Below, one piece after another: positions 33,613 through 44,205 of a DNA stretch of 64,000 nucleotides. Position numbers and translations under genes: made by a program. Location: the NCBI GenBank assembly GCA_024741835.1, contig JAENRP010000004.1:398896-462895 (forward strand), given 5' to 3'. Source of the DNA: Diplocarpon mali. Taxonomy: Eukaryota; Ascomycota; Leotiomycetes; Helotiales; Drepanopezizaceae. The notes under the pieces were generated by a model that ran no database searches, had not been told where the DNA came from, and saw only the letters and a list, made by a program, of their open reading frames with translations. Position 1 is the stretch's first letter. The number at the start of each line of letters is the position of its first letter.

Positions 33613-35726
33613 CTTTATTGTACAATGTCGCGACCCGTGAGCTGTGATTAAGTGGCGAAGATGGACAAAGGAATGGCTGATTAATTGCGTGCTTCCTTTG
33701 ATGTCAGACGGGGGTTGAACGACTCTGGCGGCCCATGCACTCGTCCTGCCTACGACTGCCAGGGGGTAGTGTGCCGTGACAACATGCGAGGTGAAAAGGC
33801 TGGATGAATGGAGGTGAGCTGGGGGAGGTTGTGATATCTTGTGTCCCGAGGTCGAGGTGGCGGGAGGTGAAAGTGAAAGTGGTGCAGGCGGTGCAAGTGA
33901 TGCAAGTGGTGCAAGAGGCGAGAAAAGGAAGGAGGTCGTGAATTGGACCGGGATTCGAATCTAGCGTCGAAACGAGGCGACGATAATCAGGATAGCTCGC
34001 GTACGGGGGTCGACTCGCCTAGACCTAAGCAACCAGCTATCTAGGTTTTTACCGACCTTCCATACCTAGTACAATGGTCACCTCCCAAGCTACCTTACCT
34101 ACGTAGAGTTTTGGTCCGAACAGCGCTGGGATGCTCATGTCGCAGCCCGAGTTGCTCGCCGGGCATCAAGTACACTCCCTGCTTCGGTAGAGCTCGGCTT
34201 GTTGTATGTTGTGATCGCGACGTACAGAAGAAGTATCATCCTTACACGAGGTCGGAGAGAGAGGGGCAGGGCAGGCTGGCAGGATCTGTGCTGATCGGCT
34301 CCGTATGGCAAGGCAAGGTATGGAGGGGTATGGTATGGACTGACCACAGACGACCGGGGACAGCAATGCGATGTCAGCGGAAAAATTGCTCGACTGTCTA
34401 TGAGAGGAATCACTATCGAGTCTCCAAAGGCGCGGTGCGAGTTGGTCTATCTGCTCTGGCACTTTGGTCACTCCAGGACCTCGAGCCGGGACAGACAGAC
34501 TTACGCTTCCTTGGAACCGACAGATTCCCCATATAGCCCCAGCTTCGAAGATCTTCAGTTTCAACTGAAGGTCCTTCAAGTTCCCTTAGGGTTCTCCACA
34601 AGCCATTGATGATCCGCCAATGCTTCACAATACCTAATGATCGACAAGTTTGTTATCCATGCATCAAGCTTTGTTTGGCTTCTAATGAGTAGGCGGAATT
34701 TTTCCTTCTGGATTCCAGAATTCCATAGTGTGAATAGTTATAGTTAAGCCTCGGATTTCCTGTACGATACTCCAGATCAAAAACAAGCTTTCCGTCACTT
34801 TACTGTACTGTACAGTAGCGGATGGAGAAGCGCCGGAGCGCCGGAGGCTGGCGAAGGAGTGTCTCCAACCTCCGTGCAGCTGGCAGCCTATTCCTCATGC
34901 AAGGGCAGCCGCCGATCTCGTCGCAGAATGTTCGACCACTTCTTCACTCGAAGTCTGATTTGAGTAGAGGAACGCCGTTGCGCCTTAGCCAACCGTCGTG
35001 TCAACTACGGGAGGTGACTGCATCATCTGATGTTTACGGAAGTTCGGCGTTTGGCAATGTATCTGTTGTCGGCAAGCTTCCAACGCCTTTGGTGGAGCGA
35101 CGGATCTCAATGACAAGAGGTCGGGAACCAGACCCTGTAGCTGCACAGTAAACTGACTACCCCAGCTTTTGGTGACGTTGTAGAGTACAGAGGGGATTAT
35201 CAAGATCACATCCGCCAAACTCCAGTTCCTCTACACACAAGGACCATAGCGCAATACCTTTGACGTAAAATAGTTTTTAATGCTTTTTTTCAAGATGACC
35301 ACAGCACGCCAAATCCTCTGGCAGCCGCATCAAACTAACACTGTGGCTGATGATGCCCTTGTCGTAAATTCGGTACTTGGAATACAAATACTCGTAGACA
35401 ACCTTACCGAATATAACGAAGAACTTGGAAGCTTCGGCCCGGCTACGCAACTTTTTAAGTAAGCGGTGATACTGCGACAAGCCACCGAATTGAGCCTCGT
35501 CTTCTTTCGCCAATTTGTGAGGTAATGAAATAAGAAGAAGATGTTGACATGCCACACTTCAGCCTCAGGTTCGAGGCGCTAGCTTCCCACAAGCGAGACA
35601 ACAGTAGCGTAAATCCAATTCACTTGAGCAGCCTCTTGTTGACTTCTTGCATGAACAGCTTTGTCGTTCCCTCATTTTCCGATCCCACCTCAACCCCGCC
35701 AGTCATAGTCAGCTCAAGTACTAACC
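33613..35726. other. Divergent intergenic region, 2.1 kb
   Basis: Between the RING gene (-) and the cyclophilin H gene (+). No credible gene is present. It contains degenerate 9-bp repeats at 33881-33917. A tRNA-like fragment around 33940-34020 does not fold. Confidence 0.4.
33881..33917. repeat. Degenerate 9-bp tandem repeat
   Basis: Four copies related to GTGCAAGTG in tandem, about 270 bp upstream of the RING gene start. Probably simple-sequence expansion. Confidence 0.6.
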
Positions 35727-36763
35727 ATGGCGCCTACCGTTCTCCCCGCGTCGGGCAACCCGCTGTAAGTTCTCTTGGTAGATCTAGTCACGAGACCACC
35801 TGCTGACCTTCCCACAGGGTCTTCTTCGACATCACGCTTGGAGGTGAGTGGTCCTCTGAACAGTTCTATGACACGGCGTACATGATTTCCGTTCCCAAAT
35901 CCAAAATCGGGGCGTGCTCCCTTTTGAATCGAGGTCTTTCCACTCGAAAATATATTAGATCACGTGATATCGAGATTGCATCAACTTGCGCTGGAGTACT
36001 GAAATCAAGCAGGTGAGAAGCTCGGCCGCATAAAGTTCGAGCTCTTTGCAGACGTCGTGCCAAAGACAGCAGAGAACTTCCGGAAATTCTGCACTGGCGA
36101 GACGAAGAACCACTTGGGAAGGCCGCAGGGGTATAAGGGGAGCAAATTTCACAGAATTGTACTTCTCCCCTCCCACTCTGCAACGCTCGGCTTTGTATCC
36201 TCCTCAGAGTTGCAGTGTTTTTTTCTCTGCAGTTGGCAAGGGATTCCATCCGAACCAGAGCTGACGACGATGGATAGATCAAAGACTTCATGTGCCAAGG
36301 CGGCGACTTCTTGAACGGCGACGGCACAGGCTCGACGTGTATCTACGGTACCAAGACTTTCGAAGACGAGAACTTCGAGCGAAAGCACACCGAGCCGGGA
36401 TTGCTTTCCATGGCTGTACGACACCTTTCCCATGTAGACGCCGCGCCTGCCTAGCCATTACTAATCACAAAAAATACAGAACGCAGGCCCCAACGGGAAC
36501 GGCTCTCAGTTCTTCATCACAACGGCGCCTACACCATTCTTGGACGGCAAGCATGTCGTGTTCGGCAAGGTGGTGGATGGCATGGACGTCGTGAGGATGA
36601 TGGAGAATACCAAGACTGGGTATCGTGGAGTAAGTCTGTCCGCGGTCTAGCAGTCGATACATATCAGGGACCTGGATGATTTGTGGGAAACTCATGCTGA
36701 TCACTCTCGTAGAAAGACATCCCAAATCAAGAAGTTGTCGTAAGCTTATGCGGCGAGATGTGA
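35727..36763 (+). CDS. Spliceosomal cyclophilin H (PPIH type)
   Basis: Peptidyl-prolyl isomerase that in other eukaryotes binds the U4/U6 snRNP protein Prp4. Six exons: 35727-35764, 35818-35843, 36013-36158, 36278-36415, 36480-36629 and 36713-36763, giving 182 aa. It reads [80 protein letters not shown] and ends VVVSLCGEM, closely matching PPIH in length and ending. The residue equal to the cyclosporin-contact Trp of CypA is Phe here ([12 protein letters not shown]). Exon 2 is a 26-nt micro-exon, and the five introns make this one of the most fragmented genes in the window. The catalytic Arg is kept. Confidence 0.94.
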
Positions 36764-37937
36764 GATAGACGTCAGCGAAGCTCGAGACGGGGTGATGGGA
36801 TGATGGGATGAGTGTAGCGCAGCGGGACTTTGAAGAATTCGGATATTACGGGCAAGCAGCGATCACTCGAACCAACAGGAGTACCGATCAGGGACCTCTC
36901 AAACAACGCTATTCGTGAGACGAGGTGTTCGGATCGCGCTGTGATTTGCGGCGGCGGGTCCCAAGTCGAGTAGAAGAAAAAGTCTCTCCCGTCCCGACTC
37001 TTGGTGAACATTTCCTTACTTTCCCTCCCGTTATCCTCTCTCCGCTCCGTTCAGCGACGATGAGCAGGCTTCGGCGTTGGATCACTGCAAACTCGCAGGC
37101 TCCCAGTCGCGCTCGCGCCGTGTGCCTATGGGCCGCGATGAGTATCGTCACGTCCGGACGCCCGCCAAGGTCCAGGGAGTAGCTCCCGGCTTCGAGTCAA
37201 CAAAGCAGCCGTCACAATTACACAACAGCCCTCCAGTCTTTGCCGCGCAGCTAGTCAGATCCTATTACAGTACAGTCAAGACAGCAAACGGGTTTCTCCG
37301 TGAGCAACTTCCAACAAAGCGAAGGTTAGCATCATCCGCGCATCTTTCTTTCGTGATAATTCCTTGGCTCGGAAATAGCCATCCAGCTGCCAGTCTTTCT
37401 TTAGAGGCCTAGATTCGGGTCTCGTCACAGGTGACACCAGAGCTCTAGAATTCGCTGTCCAGCGCCTGGAGCCCGTGTCTAGCGAAGCCCCAGATACGAA
37501 GTTTTGAGCAGAGTTTTGCGTAAGCTCTTTTGCATAATTCATCTCTCTCTGGGATGACTCCGTAAATACAATTGTGATGTTGGTACAATCACACGGAGGG
37601 TCAAGTCGCTGAAAATATGTCAAATCTGATATTTGTCCCTTTCTTACTCTATGCATCTGCGTATCATATCACCAAGCCCGCCTCGCCAGGAGGAAGACAA
37701 GTACGGGCCAGGAACAGCCGATCAAAACGGGGAAAAAACGCAAGTGGTATCTCCTCTCTTCCCCAAACGCCCTCGCTCAAAAACGGGTAAGATGCCATGC
37801 GATGCAAAGAAATTTCTTGTCCTCCCACGATTTCAGTTTCCTGAACAAACCTTGTACATGTTCCTGGTTACGTGTGTACGTGCACAATTTTCTCTCATCT
37901 GCTCTCCGTCCACTTGGTCTGCCAGATCCGCACTTCC
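36764..37937. other. Convergent intergenic region
   Basis: Between the 3' ends of the cyclophilin H gene (+) and the LPMO-like gene (-). No supported gene. Confidence 0.4.
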
Positions 37938-39446
37938 TCAGTTTTCAACGAGTCGACCGCGGAGTCTGAGAGCGCGCTTCGCTCGCCGTTCTGATACAGG
38001 GTCTGAGGTGCAGGCTGAGGATTCTTCGGTGCTTGCGCTGCGTGCATCTGCAGGGTCAGGAGTATCTTCGGTGCCTTGTTGAACTTCCGCGGTGGATGAG
38101 AGGAAGGGGGTAGGTGTTGGAATACCGACAGATTTGACAGCCGAGCTGATCGGTAGAGCAGGGAAGATCGAGAAGGCGCTGCTGTCGATGGCAGAAGCGG
38201 AAGACTTGATCTTCGCCGAGGCCGAAGCAATAGGTGCAAAAGTCTCTGTGATGGTGTTCTCCGCACTCTGGGTTGCGATTCCTCTACTCGTGGGTGCGGC
38301 CTGAGGCGCATCATTAGTGACGGTGACAGTGACGACTTCTTTCGGTCCAGTGACTGTGACTGTGACGAAGCTCGCTGGTGGCCCTGATGTCGAGATGGCG
38401 GCCCTGGATGAGGATGAAGGTATTGGAGCGGGCGCAGGCGCTGACGGAAAGGCTGGGGCAGGAGACAGGTCAGGCACCAGAGGAGCAGGCTTGAATGCAG
38501 GTGTGTCGGTCATGAGTGCCGGGATATTGTCAGCAGCGAGCGATGGTTTTGCCGTTGGATTCACCATGAATCGGACCCCTGCCATCTGAGCTTCGATACC
38601 ATTTTGGGCGGCACCTGAGACGGCTTTGGCAGCGAATTCTCCAGCAGGTGCCACGGCATCAGATGTCATGCTGATGTCGATGCAGGATGTGTAGCTCTCA
38701 TTGAGCTTGATGTTGCCATCCTGATCTATGATCGGCCATTCCCACACCCAGTAGATCGTATAGCTTCCTGATGTTGGCGCGTCGGTGGGGAGCTGGAAGT
38801 CATTTTGGCAGAGGAGATCGCTCGTGCCAGTATCTTCGCTTTTAAATCCGGGGGCTTTGGCTTGCCGCGCTACTGAGATCGGGCTGTCGTTGATCTGAAA
38901 GCATCGCCCATCGTCGTACGGCCGCGTCGCGATCAGCTTACCTCGCTTGTCGCCACCAGTGCCATCGGCGTTCCAGACACGATGAATGCCATTATAGGTA
39001 TCAGTATCTTGTGCGTCTTTTGTGCCATATATGAAGATGGTTCCACTTCCTGCGGGGTGTCCCTCGGGGACAGTAGGCTTCGTGACGTGACCGTTCTCGA
39101 GGTAGCGCAGAGCGACCTGGTCTCCTGGCGCTGCCTTGAGGGCTGGGAATCCATTTGATTGCTTGCCTTTAGGCTGGTTGCTCTTGCACATCAAATCTGT
39201 TGCCACGATAGCGTTGCCTGTTGAACGTCCGTTCGGAGGGAGAAGGTACAGGTCGAGGTCGACGTTGCCGGCGCCGGGGCCGGCTCTTGGTGTGAAGTTG
39301 CGGATGTAGCCAGGGTCGCCAACGTAGCTACCATTCGACGCGATCTTCCTGACTTGCTCCACCCATGAGTGAGCGTGAACGGCAGCGTTGCCTGCGAACA
39401 GGATGCCTGCTGCCAGGCTCGCGAAGGGAGAGAGCGTGCATCTCAT
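37938..39446 (-). CDS. Secreted LPMO-like protein with N-terminal histidine
   Basis: Intronless frame of 502 aa. A signal peptide (about residues 1-25, ending AAVHA) precedes HSWVEQV, so the mature protein would begin with His, as copper monooxygenases (LPMOs) do. The conserved-looking catalytic half (residues 26 to about 290) has NGSYVGDPGYIRN, YLLPPNGRS, LRYLENGHVTKP, PYDDGRCFQIN and YTIYWVWEWP. The His of NGHVT (about residue 120) could be the second histidine-brace ligand. Paired cysteines suggest an extracellular fold. A Ser/Thr/Pro/Ala-rich linker follows, then a basic tail (SERRAKRALRLRGRLVEN). I recall this HSWVE family as an uncharacterised LPMO-like group in fungi; substrate and activity are unknown. 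A role in cell-wall polysaccharide oxidation is inference. Confidence 0.8.
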   Translation of the reverse strand: MRCTLSPFASLAAGILFAGNAAVHAHSWVEQVRKIASNGSYVGDPGYIRNFTPRAGPGAGNVDLDLYLLPPNGRSTGNAIVATDLMCKSNQPKGKQSNGFPALKAAPGDQVALRYLENGHVTKPTVPEGHPAGSGTIFIYGTKDAQDTDTYNGIHRVWNADGTGGDKRGKLIATRPYDDGRCFQINDSPISVARQAKAPGFKSEDTGTSDLLCQNDFQLPTDAPTSGSYTIYWVWEWPIIDQDGNIKLNESYTSCIDISMTSDAVAPAGEFAAKAVSGAAQNGIEAQMAGVRFMVNPTAKPSLAADNIPALMTDTPAFKPAPLVPDLSPAPAFPSAPAPAPIPSSSSRAAISTSGPPASFVTVTVTGPKEVVTVTVTNDAPQAAPTSRGIATQSAENTITETFAPIASASAKIKSSASAIDSSAFSIFPALPISSAVKSVGIPTPTPFLSSTAEVQQGTEDTPDPADARSASTEESSACTSDPVSERRAKRALRLRGRLVEN

Positions 39447-42400
39447 TTTAATGTTGCAAGATGTTGTAGAGGTGTGTTATGGAGTCCGGACTAGATCGCC
39501 GGCGAGTCTGGATTGTTTCGAGTTGATGTGATAGAGCGCCCGAGTTTATCGTCGCCGGTGGTTGAAGAGGTTCGAAAAGAGGTCTAGTCTCTCAGGTTGA
39601 GGCTGCTTGGACTCTCCCGGTGAGGTAGGGAATGGGGTTCGAAGAAGTAGCAGGACGACCAGCGTGGACAATAACACCACAACAATAGGAAGGGTATGAA
39701 TAGCATCGGGCACAATGACTATTGTGGCGATACAGAATCTCCGTTGTCCATGATTCGATCGCGCGGGCTGGCAGCCACATTATCAAGGGCCGACAAACAA
39801 AGCGAAATTAGGCGAGGAACGAGTTCCATTCTCTCCAAGTGGCCCCGGCAAGAGAAAACCCACGAAACCCCAAGAGACAAAAACCCAAGAGCGCTTTGAG
39901 AAACAAGCCAAGTCGGGCATCGTGGCACTGAAACAACAAACGCAGATGCAGAACAAAGGAGTATTGGACTCGCGACTTACATCGACTCATCGGCGCGGCT
40001 GGGGATGAAGGGTGATGGACGTCCTATCGTCGTGCAGCCGCGAAGATTTCGAGGCAGCCTTGTCGTGGGCTGGCCGTGCAGGGGGGGCACAGGCAAAACC
40101 TGCCACGATCTGATCTCAAACAAGGGCCAGTCAAAGCTTCCGACGGCCCTCGAGACTGGAGACGACTGGCGATGAGATGTCGCGGCGTGCGCTTGCGGGA
40201 ATCGCAAAGGTTCCAGCCACTGCCAGCCACCGCCAGCCACTTCTCAACCAACGGCTCTGGATGCGAAAGGGTGCTGGGCGCCAGATCTGCTTGTGTTGTG
40301 TTATGTTGTGCGGTGCTGCGCGCCCAAGGTTCTCGCGCGTCTACTCATTCACCAGAATAGCCCGGCGCATGGGGACGTCGAGTATAGCTAGCCAGCTTGG
40401 ACGTCTCTGGCACGACACCCGATTCTCGAGCGGCATCGAGTTCCGGGTATCGGGCTTCGAGAAGGCAAAGGCAGGGAGGTAGAGAGGTATTCAAACGCCT
40501 CCCTCCCCCCAAGGATCCGTCTCGTCTGAACCAGGATGGAATCGAGTAAGGGTCAAGGCCTGATACCGGCGGCAAAGTTCCCAGACGTACCTCGACACCG
40601 TGCCAAAGATCTTCTTCCTGCCCTTGCCGCCCGTCTACTTTGTATGTGTGAAGCTGCACCGAACAAGAGAAAAGAACCTCCCGCGGGGCGACGTGGCGTA
40701 TGGCTTGTTATCGCGATCCGCGAGTCGGGCATGGCCCCTGCCGGCCACTTGAAGGGTCATGATGGAACTCCCTGCGTCGGAGAAAAGGTCGATAGACAGC
40801 GCTCGATGCTGCCTCGTTTTCTGCGAGACTTGGACTTCGCGGTGTGTTGCGGCATGGGCTGGGCTGGTCTGGTCTGGTACGGTCTGTATGGTCGAGCAGG
40901 AGGTGTTTGTTTCCGTGCTCTTTGCCACAGAGATGTATGGTATTTGGCTGGTTGGGTTGAGGCGTTGAGTGGTAAACCCAGGGCTTCAGGCGATGCGGCC
41001 TGAGGTCACTTATCGGTTTCCTGTAGGCCGGCAAAAAAGATCGAGAAATAACTCCCCGTCTAGAAACCGACCAGCAGTCTTAAGTCTAGCCAGAGTATGA
41101 ATCCCGCCTTCAACCTCAACCATATCTGATCTTGCCTCCCATCTCTACCTGCGTGAAACACCATCATCCCTTGGGCATCGCCTGAAGAGACAAGATGCTC
41201 CAGATCTTTGGCCCGTGGATCTGTTTCGTCTCGGAATTGCCCGACTAACTCCCTCTGCAAATCCATGGACGTTCCGACCTCAGTGTATCCTGTTTCCGAC
41301 TGGGAAAAACATATTCGTGTTCTGTCACTGGAAGATTTGCGTTTCCGGGGTCAATCTCTTCATATCCCTGCACATATCCCTGATTCATTGGCTTGGTCTG
41401 ATATCGATGAACATCATCTGGTTGTTGGCGATACCTCCTACGAACGCGAGAGCGCGGTGCAAATTCCCACACTGCCTGGCGGTGCAGATTCAGCAATAAG
41501 TCCACCCACCACCCAAGGTGCAATTATCTACCCCGAAGAAGGGCGAGGCTGGTGTCGGCTCGTGCCACCGCTCGACGTTTTGTTCTCATTTGTTCTTCAC
41601 CAGAACACTGAGCACCGACGCCGACCTGGCTCCAGCTGCGAGTCTATATCGTGAGTCAAAGTCGGACGTGGACATCTCACATTTGATGCGGATGCCGAAA
41701 GCATGTTTCACTAGGCGCAAAGCCTTTTCAAGAGAATCATTGCGGGAAAAGTTCAGGTGAACAGCGGGGGAGGAAAGCGTGGTATCATTCACGATCTCTG
41801 GCTCGAGAAAATCGATTCAAGGTTCAGTGTGATGGCAGCCCGCCACCTTGCCGAAGAGGCCAAAAAGCATTTCCATCCAAACCTGACGGGAAGATCTCCC
41901 AGGACTGTCCCAGGGGCCCAAGATGGATAAGATTAACGGTACATTTTCCGGCGCCTTATTACATTGACGGAGTTCGAATCCACCATATTGAGTCAAGGCC
42001 AATCGCAATCTCGAGGCATCAATCTGACTCGGGTTGAACTTGAGTTGCCTAGATCTTCAAGATTCTCCCCGAGGTTCTTGTTGGGTTGCTCTGCAACCTT
42101 TTGTGTTGTGAAATCACCACTGGGGAGTAATGTTATGCTACTGAGAAAGCCTCCCGCTGGTAATATGAGGCAAATCTACAAGGGCTAAGACTAATTCATT
42201 CTAATGTCATTTGACTTGGTACTTAGACATGTTCTAGTCCTCATGTAACAATGGAGGTCTGAAGGGGCCAGAAACGCGGACCAGGAACGATACCACCTTC
42301 GTGAAGAAATGGCTGCTTAACCGTTTTCGCCCTGAGGCCAAAGCCGTCAAACCAATATGTCGATATAGGAGCGCGTACACAGAGAAGCAACCGGGTAGTA

Positions 42401-42739
42401 TTTGTCATGAGTGCCACGCGATTGGGTCCACTATCGGGTGCAGCAGCAACGGCCGAGTCTCCAGATCCCACTGTCGATCGAAGTCGTTAAACAGTCCACA
42501 TGCGGTACTTTTCGCCTCGGGGCAGACGAAATCCTATCAGACTTAGCAAATTGCCAGATGCGAGGTGTTTGTTCGTCTCAGCTGAGATGATTGCACGTAG
42601 TAGCACAACAGGAGCGATGGGTCAAGGCTCGACCTTTGCCCAGTCTGATTTGCGCATGGCTCTAGCATCGGTAACAACGCGTTTAAGGGCGATTAGCAGG
42701 GCGCCAATATCTCTGGATGTAATCTGGCAGCAAGCTGTA
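39447..42739. other. Gene-poor region upstream of the LPMO-like gene
   Basis: More than 3 kb with only short frames on both strands. It holds the promoter of the LPMO-like gene next to 39447. The right part (41.2-42.7 kb) may contain further decayed 5' portions of the aldehyde dehydrogenase relic, but I cannot align them with confidence. Confidence 0.4.
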
Positions 42740-43475
42740 TCATTTTCTAACTCGGACGTCGCACTGCGAGGACTTTACGGCAATTCTCCTGCTACCGCCT
42801 CTGACGACTCCAACATCAGTAATGCGGCAAAAGCTACCCGATACTCTGTCCAGGCCGACAATCAACAAGTGTGCATAGCAAACTCCAAAATATAGGCCAA
42901 AGATACCGTCATGGACTAGCCTACCAATGCCATCAAAAGCCAAGCTCGCACAGGTACCTCTAGAGACCCCACACAGGCAGAGACAAACAACGGGCCGTAA
43001 GCTGACAGAAGCCAACATGATACCGTGCTCAGATACCTCACAATTGGCACAGTGCTGAGAGATATCGGAAGAACCTGGTTTTTGATGGATCCGCAAGCGA
43101 GGCAGAAGACCACTTCACCAACCCTACGAGCTCCACAGGCCTGCCAGGAGATAGATTGTCTATCAATGAAGGAAGAGATCTTTGGCACCATCGTGATTGC
43201 CGACACCTCCAAGAGAGAGGGAGAAGTCCTTGCCCTAGCCGATGACACCGAATCCAGTCTTTACGCTTCGGTTCCCACCAAGAGCATCGACCGAGCCATC
43301 AGATTCGCCAAAGTCACAGGCCGGTGATCGTTGCTGTGAATTGTGCGAGTCCTGCTACAGCGGCGGATAAGCCTTTTGGTGGGTACAAGAGCTCTGGCAC
43401 TGGGCGAGAAGGCATGTTTCATCGCATAGACAAACGTTTTAAGGGCCAAGACAGCCTGGGTGAAGCTTGATTCAT
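42740..43475 (+). pseudogene. Aldehyde dehydrogenase remnant
   Basis: Translated pieces match the C-terminal half of the ALDH superfamily in order. First comes a stretch ending NQQVCIANSKI, which carries the catalytic Cys (codon 42872-42874). Then ADRSQHDTVLRYLTIG, KEEIFGTIVIADTSKREGEV, SIDRAIRFAKVTG, and in another frame AVNCASPATADKPFGGYKSS plus GTGREGMF. The reading is broken by TAG at 42893-42895, TAA at 42998-43000, and a frame change between about 43320 and 43336. Two of the conserved segments (the glycine-rich turn and the PFGGYK segment) remain readable. The 5' limit is uncertain: the N-terminal NAD-binding half is either missing or too decayed upstream. The gene is non-functional as read. 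Confidence 0.75.
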
Positions 43476-44205
43476 GTTCTTGGGACCTCGAAGGGGTATT
43501 GTCAGTGCAGAGGCATACGCAGGTTGTAATGCTGAGCCATGCTGACTTGGGCAGGTTAGGGCAAATCAGTGATACTTGACTGGAAATTACCCTAGAACCG
43601 CCCGGGAACCCACTGAGGGATTTGGCTACACAGCCAGCTGTCTTGTAGATACCGTGGGAGAAGATCTTCTGGACTGCGAGTAAAGCCAATATAATTGGTT
43701 GCGTGTGAAGCAGTAAGGGCCTGCAGCTGGAACACGCCATCCATCATCATCCTTTATTGGCAGGCTGCGGGCTCGCCAACCGTTTTCCCTAATACCATCT
43801 TCTATCTGGCACCCTGCGTACGGTACCTTACCGACATTTCCCTACGCGATCAAGCCACGTCTGCGAGGCCCTAGCTCGCGCTGAGCGAAGTTATCCACGA
43901 GGTAAAATCACACTTATTTCTTGCACTTTGGGTGAGTTAGTGTTCATGACGTGAGTATGGAGCATGGAAGAGCAATGTCTGCATTTGTTGGGTACCCTGA
44001 AAAAAACAGGGGGTGCTACATCTACTTCCGTTTCTGAAAAGTGCTGAGACTAAATATTTCACTGCATGTATTGAATTCGCTGACATATCGATGGCAAACC
44101 ATACTTCAGAGCACTCTGCTTTATTTTGTTTTACAAATGCAACGTGACTGGATCAACGGTGACAACCCCCAAGGAACATGCTCTTGTAAGAGTAGTATTC
44201 ATCTT
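43476..44205. other. Intergenic region downstream of SEC31
   Basis: Between the aldehyde dehydrogenase relic and the 3' end of SEC31. No feature is recognised. Confidence 0.4.

Noticed and set aside
33940..34020. tRNA-like sequence with a B-box-like GATTCGAATC
   Set aside because: The T stem and acceptor stem do not pair on either strand, so no cloverleaf forms.
40536..41003. 155-codon ATG frame on the + strand
   Set aside because: Composition is skewed by GGTCTG-type repeats, no motif is recognised, and it has no intron or promoter context.
41208..41654. 148-codon frame that might be the N-terminal part of the aldehyde dehydrogenase relic
   Set aside because: I could not find any ALDH motif in it; left as unexplained sequence.
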